NCBI GenBank assembly: GCA_017654735.1
Contig: JADPYG010000091.1
Location: forward strand, 124,001 to 188,000
Origin: Vishniacozyma victoriae
Lineage: Eukaryota > Basidiomycota > Tremellomycetes > Tremellales > Bulleribasidiaceae
Direction of reading: 5' to 3'
Length of the DNA stretch: 64,000 nt
The stretch's first letter is position 1. The number at the start of each line of letters is the position of its first letter. The position numbers and the translations under genes were made by a program. Positions 32,220 to 44,709 of the stretch are shown in pieces. Below the pieces are notes generated by a model that made no database searches, was not told where the DNA came from, and was given only the letters and a program-made list of their open reading frames with translations.

Positions 32220-34284
32220 ATGCAACCCGAACCAATTATCTACGATGATGATACCAGATATCCTGGACCTAATGTCCATCCGCCCCCGGAGTATATTACT
32301 GGGATACCTACACAACGGGAATTAGATGCTCAGGCTAGGATGTTTACTTGGGGGGAATTGAAGGGGATCGTCCGTGAGTCATGTTTCCAGAAGATTGAAA
32401 GTGTATTCTGTCCTACCAGTGATCGTTCATAGCGATAGGCCTTGGTAGGAGAGGGCAAAGGGCTGAAATGGGGCTACGGGAAGGGCGTGGGATTGACGCT
32501 GATGATCAGAATCCGGTGATCTAGAACTACTCATGAGGAACAAGAAGATGCAGGCTAGGTATGATACGTGGATGATCGGGATGAAGGAAAAGTATGGATC
32601 AACCGGTAAGTCAAGTCAGATTACGATCTTCTACAATACTAGCGGAAAGAGGGCGAAACAGAGGCTGATAAGCAGAGAAGTACCTTACCCAGGCCCGATT
32701 ACCTTGGGCCTCAAACGATAAACCTCAACCAACATTCGAATCTTCACCCCAACTCGCTCCCTCTTCACCCCTCCTCGAACCCCCAATGCCTTTATCTCCC
32801 AATACATACCCAACAACCCCACCAACTGGCGAACCGACTCCAAACGTAAAAGATCCAAATGGAGGATTAAAACTCGATGTATCCGATGGTCAATTATTGA
32901 AAGTCAGACACGGCAGAACACCTAGTATCACCGTCTCGCCATCCCAATCATCGCCTCCTAAAGTCTTATTGCCCCCCGGGCCTGAGGTCACTGGATCGCC
33001 GAAGAAAAGCACTGCTTCCATCACGCAATCACCTGGATCAGGAACATCGACACCTTCTTCAGTGGGATTCGTTTCGCTAAGCTCATTGAACCTGGTCAAT
33101 GGGAAACTACGAAAAACGAAATCAAGAACGAGTTCATTGGAGAAATCACTCTCACACCTCGATTTGACGGGGGCAAGCGAGGCCCAAAGGTCCGAGCAGG
33201 CCGATGGGGAGCACGCAGAGGAGGAGGAGGAGGAGGAGGAAGAGGAGAAACCGAATTACCTAAGATGGGATGGATGGTTGGATAGTGAGAAATACGCTGT
33301 TCTACCAAATGATTGGCCTTATAATGTACCTACTGGAGTGAGGCATTATTGCGTCTGGTCACGCGTGAGTCTCTTCTCTCAGTGCGGGGCTGGTGGGACG
33401 GGGTGATGGTCGGGAGACGGACGAGCTCATTGCTCATCGGGAGGAGGTGGTCGGAGAGGTTTACATTGGGAGATGAGCGTTGTCGGATTGCGGCCATAGG
33501 GCACCAAGAGGACCAAGAACTGATGACAGATACCAATAGCACATCCCGACTTAGTCGACTACAATCCCGACGCATGGTCCAAAATTGAATCAGAAGGTTT
33601 AGGTGGATTTACAGGTGTAACTCCATTATTCAGGAGGAGAAATTACCCAACTTTCACTCCATCGCCAAAAGTATCTCCTCCAGCAAGTGGAACCACATCA
33701 CCAGAATCGAATCAAGTAGGAGTTGGATTAGGGAGAACCAAGAGTCTAGGTCATTTGGAAGGGGATGAATGGTTTGCTGTGGATTGTGATTATTCCGGTG
33801 GGGAACGTAGGAGATGGGCTGGGGTTGGGTACGAGAGTGAGGGTGGGAGGGAGGTTGGGAAGATGGTTAAAGGATTATGGGATGAGAGGGGTTGGGAATG
33901 TTTATGGGTGAGTTGACAGCGAGTCGAGACTCTGAAGGAGTCGAGGCGAAGCACATCTCGGAGATTGAGAGCAAAATGCTGATGATAGTTTGTTAACCCA
34001 CCTGTAAGTCTAGCGGTCAATACCCCTGACTTTGTACCGATCCGGAATCTCATCCCTCGGCTTGCGTAAGGGAAATGGATATACGGAAATACGAAAAGAC
34101 TGGGAGGGAAGAGCTGACCATACAGCGACTCCAATCCGTCCCCGGGTTCTCCCATTTCCACGTATTCGCCCGCCGCAAGACCCCAGAGGAAATCGACGCT
34201 GCTGAAGCCGCGATGGTAGCTGCTCAGAAAAAAGCATTGAAGGGTGATGGCCGAGACACTGTTCCGACCATGACTCCAGAATAA
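32220..34284 (+). CDS. DUF3605 protein (N-acetylglucosamine-induced protein 1-like)
   Basis: The N-terminal exon contains FTWGELKGIVR and the next exon MQARYDTWMIGMKEKYGSTG, as in DUF3605 proteins. A long Ser/Pro/Thr-rich linker with a run of Glu (EEEEEEEEEEKPNYLRWDGW) follows. The conserved core is PNDWPYNVPTGVRHYCVWSR joined by splicing to IPIAHPDLVDYNPDAWSKIE, and the last exon has FVNPPRLQSVPGFSHFHVFA, again typical: an NDWPYG-like start and a SVP..SH.HVF end. Five exons were inferred; the acceptor at GATGACAG (about 33528) is the one that keeps the frame. The family is named from Candida albicans genes induced by N-acetylglucosamine; its biochemical role is unknown. The low-complexity linker is longer than usual. 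Confidence 0.68.
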
Positions 34285-34714
34285 GGGAGGCTATTCTTAT
34301 TCAAACAAAAAGAGAGGCTAAAGAGATATAAAGCCGTTCATGGGCGGTGGGTAGATTTGATATTATTGCTGAGAATAGATTCTAGTCATGCATATATACA
34401 GTAGGGAATATCAACAAGATTATATCAGGAGATCGTATTAACAATATGCCTATGTACAAATTCGTTGCGTTCGTATCAATCGTATCCATTCGTTTCATTC
34501 GATTCGTCCTAGTCTTCTGATATCGTATTAGGCATGGTATCGTATCGTTGTCGTCCGTATCGTATCGTAGAGCAATCAATAACCTCTCTTCACTCGTACT
34601 CGGGTCGAGTAGTATCGTCATCCCCCATTCATTCCCCCCAGCCTCATCGATTCTAGATCTGGGTATAGCTTCCACCCCACAATCTACCCTTACCTACCTT
34701 GAGGAAGGATGAGT
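34285..34714. other. convergent 3' region
   Basis: 3' UTR space between the DUF3605 gene (plus) and the second Zn2Cys6 gene (minus). It is rich in ATCGTATC-like repeats (34505-34570). No gene seen. Confidence 0.45.
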
Positions 34715-37007
34715 CTAGGAAACATGTTCCAATCCCAACCCCAACCCAATCCCCTCACTTCCTTTACTCAAACTCAACCGTCCAACTCCACCAGCATTAG
34801 GCATAGATCCGAACAGACTCATCCTCCTCTCTCTGTCCCTATCTTCAGCATTGTCAATAGAGTAGCTGTGGTTTGACATAAGAGGCAGACCGTCAAAGAG
34901 GGTTGGGGATGATTGTCCTTGTTGATCTTGGTTGTGATGCGGGACTTGAGGTAATGTGAGAGAAGGGGTATTTGGACGGGAATTCATTAGTGTGAATAAT
35001 GATGGTTTCCGATCGCCTAGAATGGGCATTGGCATGGGTGTCATCATTCCGACTCCCATTCCCATTCCCATATCCATCGGTACATTCTGGGTTTGTTCCA
35101 CATTCATTGTCGCATCTCGCATGAATGAGGTGTGAGGTGGCTCGGCAGACGATGCCCTCCCCATACCCATATTCATTTCGGTATCCATCCTTGTTCCCCT
35201 CGGCGAGGTGGGGGCAGAATGATAGACCATCCCTTGATTCTGATTCTCATGTCCTTGATCTTGATCTTGAGTCACTTGAGCTTGATAAGCAAAATCAACC
35301 ACATTGATCTCAGGTGGTGTAAGGTTATTAGAAGACATTGAATAATCGTTATTGATCCCTTCCATATCCACATCCCCGTTCGTCACCATTGTTGTTGGAG
35401 GATTCTGATCAATGTCCATATTTGACGTGGTTGATAGATTAGAATTCGGAAGAGGAAAGGTAGACTTATATCCAATAGGACTGACGGTTCTACTAAATGG
35501 ATCTTGACCCGATAAAGTATGGAGACTAATAGGGAAGATTGAAGACATTGAACCCCTTCTCTCCTCACCCTTGAACGTTTGGGTGTTGATGTGGGTAGTG
35601 GAGATACTTGGGATTCTCTGCCTTTGAGCTTCTCCATGTCCATGTTGATTGAAAGCATCTTGAAAAGAGGCAGGAGGTGGAGGAGGGGCTGCGTACCCAT
35701 ATACCCCTTGTCCCCGAGGCTGAAAGGTGGACTGTAACTGGTGCTGGGCTGGGTTTATCGATTGTCGACGACCATTTATCCAGGTTGGTTTATCGAATGC
35801 AGCTGCGAAAGCTTGGGTAATGGGATCATGTATTTGTTGCGGTTGGTGTTGATGTTGATTGACATAAGCTTGACCTGATTCAGGTTGATGAGTAAGCGGC
35901 TGCTGATGGTGGGGTTGAAGGGGGTATTGATCTCGTTGATAAACAGAGGATGTTCGACGTTTGTATGGTCCACTAGTCTATCAGCTCCTCTTTCCTCTAG
36001 CTATCATTCCTTGAAATAACTACTATCGAGAAAGTCAAGGCTTTCGAAGTTCTAGTGACCTGCCGATCAAAGATTCGAAGCAGAGGAAAGTGAAATGGAA
36101 CGAGAACGGAGAGAAAGGGGACATACCGCTTCACACCCGTCTTTCTTGGTTTCCTCATTGAATCGATACAATCTGGTAATCCATATTTCACACATCTCTC
36201 ACAAGGCCTATATATCAGTAAACTCTTCTCCAAGACAGAGCTCAAGCCAAATTCCAGGAAGACGATGAGAACAGGGTGGGAACTGTTTGATATGGTATAT
36301 GCTCAGGTGTAGGGGGTTCAAGAGTTCAAAGCATGGTTGGGGCGGGGAGCGAGAAAGGAAAGAGGGGAAGAAATTGGAAGAAGAAAGAGGGGAAGGACTT
36401 ACCTGGTATTACTACATTTCTTACAAGCCTTCTGACAATGCGTACAAGCGACTCTGACCTGTGCTCTTTTCTTCCTAGGTGGAGGGACGTCATCTCCTTC
36501 CTGCCCGTCGTGATCAGGGTCATGGTCATGGTGATTGTGGTTGTCGTACTCATGGTCCGGTGGTGAGATTGTACGATCAGAGAATAATGATGGGATTTGG
36601 GTTGGGTCTACGTTGACGCTGACGTTCTCGGGCTGTTATCAGTCCTTCACTCCTGCTTCGTTGATATGGAAAGAGGAAGGGGGACGTACAGGTTGACTCG
36701 AGTATGCAGATGCTGAATGAGGCTACATATCAGCTCATCGTTCGATATGGGTAATAAGACTCACTCCCTGCCATACTTCCGTATCAATACTCTGCCTAAG
36801 TGGGGAAGTAGGCATTGACATTGTTCCCCTCCCTTCTCCCTTTATCACTGAGAGCTTTCGTTTACCAAACCGTCCTCCTCCTACTATAATAGGAGGAGAG
36901 GGGAATGGTTGGGGTGCTGGTGCATTGAAAGAAGTGAGAGGTGTGGGGACGGGGAAAGAGGGATTCAACCTAGAAGGCGCATAGGGTGTATGTGATTGAA
37001 ATGACAT
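34715..37007 (-). CDS. Zn2Cys6-type transcription regulator
   Basis: Starts MSFQSHTPYAPSRLNPSFPV. After Pro-rich and His/Asp-rich stretches (HEYDNHNHHDHDPDHDGQ) a zinc cluster is assembled over two exons: VACTHCQKACKKCSNTR joined to PCERCVKYGLPDC, then a basic region RKPRKTGVKR continuing GPYKRR. The Cys spacing (C-x2-C-x3-C-x2-C, later PC-x2-C) is the variant found in many basidiomycete regulators. The rest is low complexity: Gln/His/Pro-rich, then a Met/Gly-rich repeat region (MGMGMGVGMMTPMPM) and SMSSIFPISLHTL. No fungal_trans domain was found. It presumably binds DNA in the nucleus; targets unknown. The gene diverges from FAP1 across a long upstream region. Confidence 0.78.
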
Positions 37008-38215
37008 CGTTACTGTCGGTCGGTGTCGGAACTTTGTTGAGCTGAGTTGGGAATCTGAAAGAGATGAAGGTTGAGATTCAAGCGGAGAAAGTATTAGTTT
37101 ATATATGAAATGAATGAAAGTAAGAAGGCCAATAAAGCCCGCTCATATCGAGCCTGTACTCTACATGGGCCGGGACATGAATGGAAAGAATGTAGTAACG
37201 GAGTTGAGGATGAATGGATGTAATATGTCAGACGGAGTTGAAGTTGAAAGGAATGAATGGCGATCAGGGGAAGTACGAAGTACGGAGGGGGCGGAGATGT
37301 TTTGTTGTTTAGTATAGGAGTTTAGATCCTTTGATCGGCTCTCTCGTAGGTGTGACAAGGAGGGATGTTTTGGAAGGAGCGAGAACAGGACGTCATTGGA
37401 GTTAGAGAGTAGCTGGGCGGGGTTATATGGGTTTAGAAGTGATCAATAGATAGTGCTGCTCCGCCTGCGAGCTGCGGCCTTCCAAAGTGGATTGTGCCAA
37501 AACATCCAAAACATCCAAAATAGATTGTCCAAAAACATCCAAAATGATGATACGATATACATAACATCCACCACCATCATCTAATGACTACAAACAACCT
37601 GATGATCAGCACTATCCCCACTATGACGAATGGAGAAAGAAAGCGATTCAGATTGTCCGTTAGAGCAGTGGCCTAATCCTCACAACCCTCCAAAACTCCA
37701 TGACGGTAAAAGGAGGGAAGTCGGGAATGAGCCCTGGGTCAAGAGGTGCCATATGGGGCTTTCGCCACTCTTCATATATCGCTGGGAGTGTATGTGAATA
37801 TGACTTACATATGATATGTGAATGAATGAAGAAGTATAGTAGAGAGAGAGGAATGAAGTTTTGGTTGTCTCGAGTAAATGGGTGATATTATCAATTGACA
37901 CGTCATGAGATATTACGTAATACAATAGCTCGGATCCGAGTGGCAATGACATAGCGAGTGGAATGAATTGAATGGATATTTCAGATTGTGTGATCATACA
38001 GTACATTATAGACAGGTGAGGAGTGGGTAGATTCATCAGATCAGGTAGTAGAGTATAGTACAGTCAGTTCATCGGTATCATTATATTCGCATCGTCAATC
38101 TCGAGACATACATCAAAAGAAAATAGAAACGAAAAGTATCAATACAGCATCAATAATCATTAAATCAACGAACAATCTCGATATCATCAAGCAGCCCCAA
38201 AATCATTTCGGAGAT
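37008..38215. other. long divergent promoter region
   Basis: 1.2 kb between two divergent genes. At 37497-37545 an AACATCCAAA-like element is repeated four times with small changes, embedded in AT-rich sequence. Short open frames (37114-37317; 37680-38036) have no motif and poor composition. The region just before 38216 has typical CATCAA-rich leader sequence. Confidence 0.5.
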
Positions 38216-41200
38216 ATGGCCGATATACTTCCCCCGCCGACAGCTACTCCCGCAGGTCCTTCTCGATCAGGACCAAGTGCCGCAGCTCAAGCTCAAGCTC
38301 AAGGACCACCTCAACCCGGAGACGGAGCTTATTTACGATATCAGCAATCCCAATCACAACCACAGAGGGGTCGAGGGAGGGGTATCGGACCTGGACCTGG
38401 TAATAGAGGAAGAGGGAATGGGAGGGGACGAGGTGGACGTAATGGTCAGATGGGTGGAACATACCCCAATGGAGATGGGCCTTCGATACGACAACCGCCA
38501 CCTCATCAACATAATGGACATGGGCATGGGGATAATTTACCACATCGACCCCAAGCTCCCGAGAGTCTCCATGGCCTAGCGGAAGCTGCGCCTCATCAAG
38601 TCAATGCTGGGAGGGGGAAATCAGCCGATAGGAATCAAAGAGCTAAGGGCAGAGGGAAAGGAAATGGACCATCTCAGGCAAATGGCTCGACAAATACGCC
38701 CACATCCCTCGACGCTGGGGCACCTTCTTTCCAACCCATCTCCGCACCCCATACGCCCCAGATTGGATCTGAAGTCGAGGACAATACTCGTACCCAATCT
38801 GAACGAGGGAAAGCACGACCTAAATCCAAACCCAGACAAGCACGCCCAACACCGAAAACAGCCGATGTACCACGTACCCCCGCCGCACCCGCTCCGGTCA
38901 ACTCTAGATCATCCCGCCGAGCAGCTTTCGATCAAGGTGCTAAACTCACTAAAACCGTCTCTGCCTCTTCAACCGGTTCTCACGAGAAAAAGGAATTTAA
39001 ACCGAAAGAAAAGAGGTCGACGTCCGAAGCGGATGATCTCATTGATCGACTTACTCGGGGATTGGGAAAGAGACCATTCTTTGAATGCCCCATTTGTTAT
39101 AATTCAATCATACCCTCTCAACAGATTTGGTGTTGCCTCCCGCCCGATTCACCACCTCCTTCACCATTCGCAGTGGGCATTGATGTGATTGATCCGAAAG
39201 TCGTTGCGAGCCATTATCAAGCTTGTTATACCCCTTTTCATTATAACTGTGTCAAAGATTGGAGTAGGAGGAATTATGAAGAGGATCAGACGAGGTTGAG
39301 GATGATTGATAGTCAGGAAGAAGCTGTTTGGAGGTGTCCTGGATGTCAGAAGAGGAGAGCGGATAGGATTCCTCCGTACCGGTATGTTCCAGCTGACTGA
39401 TTTGTATGGATGATATCTGATGATAGATGTTTCTGTGGTCGAATGACGAATCCACCTACAAATACCGTAGCGCCCCATTCCTGCCTGGACATTTGTTCAC
39501 GAAAACGACATACATGCTCCCATTCCTGCCCTCTTCCCTGTCACCCAGGTCCATGCCCTCCATGTCAAGTCGCGCTGGTCGTACCCTGCCCCTCCCACAA
39601 TTACCCGTTGACAGTGAAATGCCACATGTCAAGCTCGAAACAAACTTCCCTCACGCCAGTCTGTGGAACCGACTGTTCCCGCGAATTGGCATGTGGGAAT
39701 ATGGATCATGTATGTGATAGTCCATGTCATTATGGGCCTTGTAAACCGTGTGAAGTGAGGGAGGTGGTTAGGTGTTATTGTGGGAAACATGATAAAGAGG
39801 TCGCATGTGGATGGGGGAAGGATAAGGAATTGTATTCGACAAAGATTGTTGATGGGGAGGAGGAACATTGGAAAGGAAGGTATAATTGTGGTGAAGCCTG
39901 TGATCAGTTCTTTGACTGTGGGGTACATCCTTGCAAGGAGGTGAGTGCCCGTTAACAGGCCGCCTGGCCGTTCACTTTATATGAACCGAGGACTAACAAT
40001 TAGACATGTCACCCACACTCGATAGTCCCACTTGAATGCCCTTACTCGCCCTCTAAAATCACTCATTGCCCATGCGGAGCCACCCATCTACGAGACCTAC
40101 CAAATTACCCCCGCCTAAATTGTACAGCGCCAGTACAGACATGTACCCGCCAATGCCCGAAAGAGAGGCCTTGCGGCCATAAATGCCCTAAAACATGCCA
40201 TGAGGGAAATTGTCCACCATGTCATGAGGAGGTTGTACGTCCTTGTCGTTGTGGAGAAAGTCAGCTTGTTGTGGGATGTGATATACTCAGGGAGAGGATG
40301 GAGCAGGGTTTGGGAGAAATGACTTGTGAGCGAGTCTGTAAGGCGCTTAGGAAGTGAGTTATTCATCTCGGTCTAGGATTGAGCTGATGAATAGTTGTGG
40401 ACGACATGAATGTTCTCGAGTCGTATGTCCTCCCCTTTAATCTTGAGCAATACAGAGAACTAATAATAGTGCTGCCCACTCTCATTCCAAGCGAAACAAA
40501 AAGGAAAGAAACGCCTAGACCTCTCTTCAGGAGATGATGACCTCCATACTTGTTCCCTTACCTGTGGAAGGATGTTGGGGTGTGGATTACATACGTGTCC
40601 TAAACCTGATCACAAGGGTCAATGTGGGAGGTGTTTGGAAGCTAGTTATGATGAGTTGATTTGTCATTGTGGAAAGACGGTTGTTTATCCTCCTGTTGCT
40701 TGGTGAGTCTTTCTCTTCATTGTCTTTGTATCCATCCTATCCATTTTTCCGCGCCTTGGATCATGTGATCTCTGTTGCAGGACTACGATCGCTTTGGCTT
40801 TATCGCGCCTCTACCCCACCATTCCCTTCCCTCCCATGCTTCCTCCTTCCATCCTCGCTGCGTTCGGATGGTCGGATGCTCGGAAGCTGACCTGCAGCGG
40901 CGCTACCATCAACTGCCAATACGCCTGTGCTCGCCCACCACCACCCTGCGGACACCCCAAAACCGCTCACCCATGCCACGAATCCGAATCATGCCCACCC
41001 TGCCCATACCTCACCACTCGAGCTTGCGCGTGCGGTAAAGACCCCGCTGTCAAACACGTTCGATGTTCCCAAGATCGAGTATCCTGTGGTCAGATATGCG
41101 GTACCCTCCTCCCATGCGGGTTCCACACATGTGACAAATCATGTCATAAACCCGGAGAATGTGAACCATGTGCTCAAACATGCAATAAACCAAAAAGGAT

Positions 41201-41999
41201 CTGTCGACATCCATGTACCGCTCAATGTCACGCTCCGACCCGATGTCCCGAGAATGATCCGTGCCAGTACTTGGTCATGCAGACTTGTGCATGTGGAAAC
41301 CTGCAATCGAGGACATCATGCGGAGCGAGTGTATCTGGTCAATCGAGGGAATCGACACAATTGAAATGTAATTCCGAATGCGCAATTAAACAACGTAATG
41401 CCCGACTAGCGGATGCTTTGGGTATCAATCAAGGGGATAGGGGTTTGGTAGAATGGAATACCGATCTCAAAGAATTTGCTGGCGCAAATCTAGGATTTGT
41501 GAAAACGGTCGAATCAACATTCAAAGACTTTTTCGCTGGTCAACGCCAGACTCTGATCTTACCTCATATGCCTCCTTCTAAAAGGACGTTTGTGGTTGGA
41601 TTAGCGGATGTTTATAGACTAGGAAGGGAATTAATTGATCAAGAACCGAATCGATCCGTCCAAATTCGTAGGAGAATCGATACAAGGATCCCAAATCCAT
41701 TATTATCATCAACAGTCACTCCACCTACAACTGCTAAACTTGCAAATCTCCGAACTACCACCACTCCGGTAGCTACCCCAGCTCCTACACCATGGGCTAA
41801 ACCCTCTACACCCGCTATAACTCCTAATTCAACACATTTGAATCTTGCTAGTTTGGCTATTAGTCAATCTCAAGCTGAAGCCTCTGGTTCTGGAACTGGG
41901 AGTACGAGGGGTAGTAGACCTGTTACGCCTGCTCCCCCTGTTTTGGAGGTTAAAGGGAAAGTTGGGGAGGTTGATGAAGTTGATTGGGATGAGGATTAG
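38216..41999 (+). CDS. FAP1: NF-X1-type RING zinc-finger/R3H protein (Fap1/NFX1)
   Basis: The N-terminus is low complexity (Ala/Gln, then Gly-Arg repeats like [14 protein letters not shown]). A RING-like finger follows, starting CPICYNSI and ending [19 protein letters not shown], with Cys/His ligands spread over about 90 residues. Then comes a series of NF-X1 fingers, for example [34 protein letters not shown] and [16 protein letters not shown]. The C-terminus is an R3H domain ([51 protein letters not shown]), which binds single-stranded nucleic acid. The family has RING E3 activity; yeast Fap1 binds FKBP12 and competes with rapamycin. About seven exons with short introns were inferred; the stop is at 41997-41999. 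Confidence 0.9.
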
Positions 42000-42190
42000 G
42001 CCAGGCCAGGCCGTCAAGCCCTCAAGCCGTGGGGCATGATGAGTACATTTAGATTATTGCATAAGTACTATGCATGATTGCCCAATTTGACATGCATACC
42101 AATCCCCTCTGCTAGACTTGCCACCTAACCTAAATGCAGTATCCGCGTCATGAATCAACTTGCACCTTCAATTCACCATTAACTCATACA

Positions 42191-44219
42191 ATGTCATCTA
42201 CACTCCCACCATACCTAACAACCTCACCACCACCAGTCTCACCACCTACGACAGTACGATTACAAGCTCTATACGCATCAACTTCTTCACAACGTCAATC
42301 CAACCCAACGGGGTATAGCGCAAATGTCTCTTGGTGGTCTGGGGTAATAGAGGAATTGTTGAGAACTGGGTATTTGGGTGAAGATCATTTAGTGTTAAAA
42401 GTGGATGAGGGATTACTTTCGAAATTGGAATGGAATGGAGGTAAACCAAGGGGTATAGGAGGGTTTGTTGTATGTCTGAATCAACTATACAGGGGGTCGC
42501 TGATATGTAGGAACGACTATCAACCCCACCCATCACATTACATCCACTCTCTACATTCTTATCTTCGCCCACACCGCTACATGCTTCTCCATCGTTAACG
42601 TCGAGATTGATTGGGAGACCGTTGTGGTGGGCTTTGTCCCAATTAAATCCGTTTGGGGGTGGGGAGGAGACTGTTAAAGAGGATGTAGTTTGGGGGAAAT
42701 ATGGGAAAGGGAGGGAATATGTTCATATGCCCCTACTTGATGTATGTTCTTGACTCTTCTGTCCTCTCCTCCTTGTTCTCCGGTTTTTAGGGACTCGTGA
42801 GGAACATAGGAGCTGATGATTAGGCATCTGCAGCTGCTTTTACAGCGTATATGAGAGAAAACCCTGCAACTGTCTATTCCGATTCTCTATATTCCCTAAG
42901 TGGATTCATCGATGAGTTCTCGACCATTTGCTTTCCTCAGAAAGATGGAAATGGAAGTGGAAAGGAGGGGAAATTGAGTAAGAAGGATATGGAGGTACTG
43001 CTTAAATGGTTAACGAGGGATTGCGGGGTCGTAGTCACTTCAGGAGAGGTACGTATCTACCTCCATATCAGCATCCATCTTGAACTCAATTACCTTTTTC
43101 ACGAACATCCATTTATGGTGCGAAGGTCATATAGCTGATGGTAGATTATCAAAATCTTATCAGAAGGAGAGAGGGTGGAAGATCATCCTATTACAGAAGC
43201 TGATATTGGGGTGGTTGCTATTAGGGATACGTTGAAGAAATTGGATGGACAGGTTGATTCGATTGAAAAACAGATTCAGCGGTATGTCCTTCTTTCCTGT
43301 CCATTCCTTACCTAATCCCCTTCTCTCCTCCCCCTCTCCTACTTCCCCTTATAATACTCCCACTGCTGCTGGTCAAGATGTAGATCTCGTTGTCAAAGGG
43401 AATAAGCCAGATGGAGACTGCGAGATATGAGATCCTAGGGGCTTTGAAGACGGGATTCCATCTCAGAAGCCAAGCAGTCTCATCCTCATCTGCTCGCCCA
43501 CAATGGAGACCCAACAGAGTGATATACTGATATCCAGATGTCAGCAGAAAGCCAAACACCATCTCTCCCTCTCTCAAAAACCAATCGCCCTCTCCCACCT
43601 AAAATCAAAGAAACAACTCGAAGATCTCCTTCTCAAACGAATAGGAGCAACGCAACAGCTAGAAGCAGTACTCCGCTCAATCGACCAAGCGAAAGGCGAT
43701 ATTGAAATCATGGCAGCCTACACCACTTCCACTTCTACCCTCAAGAGTATTCTGGCGAACCCAGCACTTGATTTGGATCATGTTGAAAAGACTACGGAAG
43801 AATTGGCGGAGGTTATGGCTAATCAGGAAGAAGTTGATTCAGCTATTAGGATCGGTGGGGAGGTTGCTGTTGGAAGTGGTGGGGAGGTTGATGATGAGGA
43901 ATTGAAGAGGGAGTTGGAGGGGATGGTCCGAGATGAGAAGGAGGCGCAGACGGCTGCTGTAGCAGAACGAGTCGAGAAGGAGAAGGAGGCACAGAGGACG
44001 GCCGAGAAGGAGAAGATCGTCCAGAAACCCATCGAGAAACCGTCTTCCGTACCCGCTACCAATCAAGAAATGAAGAAAGCAGGTGAAGGAGAGATAGATT
44101 CAGAGGCTGAGAGAATGTGGAGGGAGAGATACGAGAAAGCTCAGCAGAGGACGAAAGAGGAGAAGGAAAGGGCAGAGGTGGAACGGATGCGGAGGCAGAA
44201 TAAGATGGCTGCTGAATAG
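42191..44219 (+). CDS. CHM7: CHMP7/Chm7-like ESCRT-III protein
   Basis: Starts MSSTLPPYLTTSPPPVSPPT at an ATG in ACAATG context; an ATG 57 bases upstream looks like leader. The N-terminal part (VSWWSGVIEELLRTGYLGED; SRLIGRPLWWALSQLNPFGG; DMEVLLKWLTRDCGVVV) fits the winged-helix region of CHMP7. The C-terminal part is a Snf7-like helical domain: DTLKKLDGQVDSIEKQIQ joined to QQKAKHHLSLSQKPIALSHL, LKSKKQLEDLLLKRIGATQQ and LDLDHVEKTTEELAEVMANQ, then a charged tail. The family surveys the nuclear envelope and recruits ESCRT-III for sealing. Five exons were inferred with GTATGT/GTACGT donors. Domain order and charged coiled coils support the call; sequence identity cannot be measured here. Confidence 0.72.
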
Positions 44220-44709
44220 GTCCTTATTTGAGGAGGAGGAAGAAGTCGATACAGCATTAATGAGTAAGGGGATTCGAGATAGGAAGAGGGATGGTACAGT
44301 GTTTGAACTGACTGATAACTATATATTGCTTGTACGTCCCTCTTCCATTGCAGATGCCGGAGCTGATATGACAGTCTTTCTACTTGTTGTAAACATCATG
44401 ACGATCTATGTACAGTGTTACCACACCCTTGACTCGACTACTCGAGCACTTAACATACACCCTACTTATCTAACAATCCAAGTCGACCGACTCCCCGCGT
44501 AACCCTCGTCTCCCAAAATTATCAAGCCCCAAAACCAATTCATCCTCCGCTAAGCGCCTGCCGTCTTCTCCGCCACCATCCTCCCTCTCCTCAGACACCT
44601 GCTAATCCCTGTCCAACAAGTCCCCACTGGAACTTCGTCAAGCGATCCCCAACAATTATCTAGCCCCTGCTCATCATTTCTTATCTCTCCCACATGCCCT
44701 CGCCCCACT
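44220..44709. other. intergenic boundary of the tandem array
   Basis: Convergent 3' ends of CHM7 (plus) and the first array gene (minus). No coding frame with support. Confidence 0.45.

Noticed and set aside
38604..39188. 194-codon open frame within the FAP1 first exon
   Set aside because: Out-of-frame shadow of the repeat-rich FAP1 exon.
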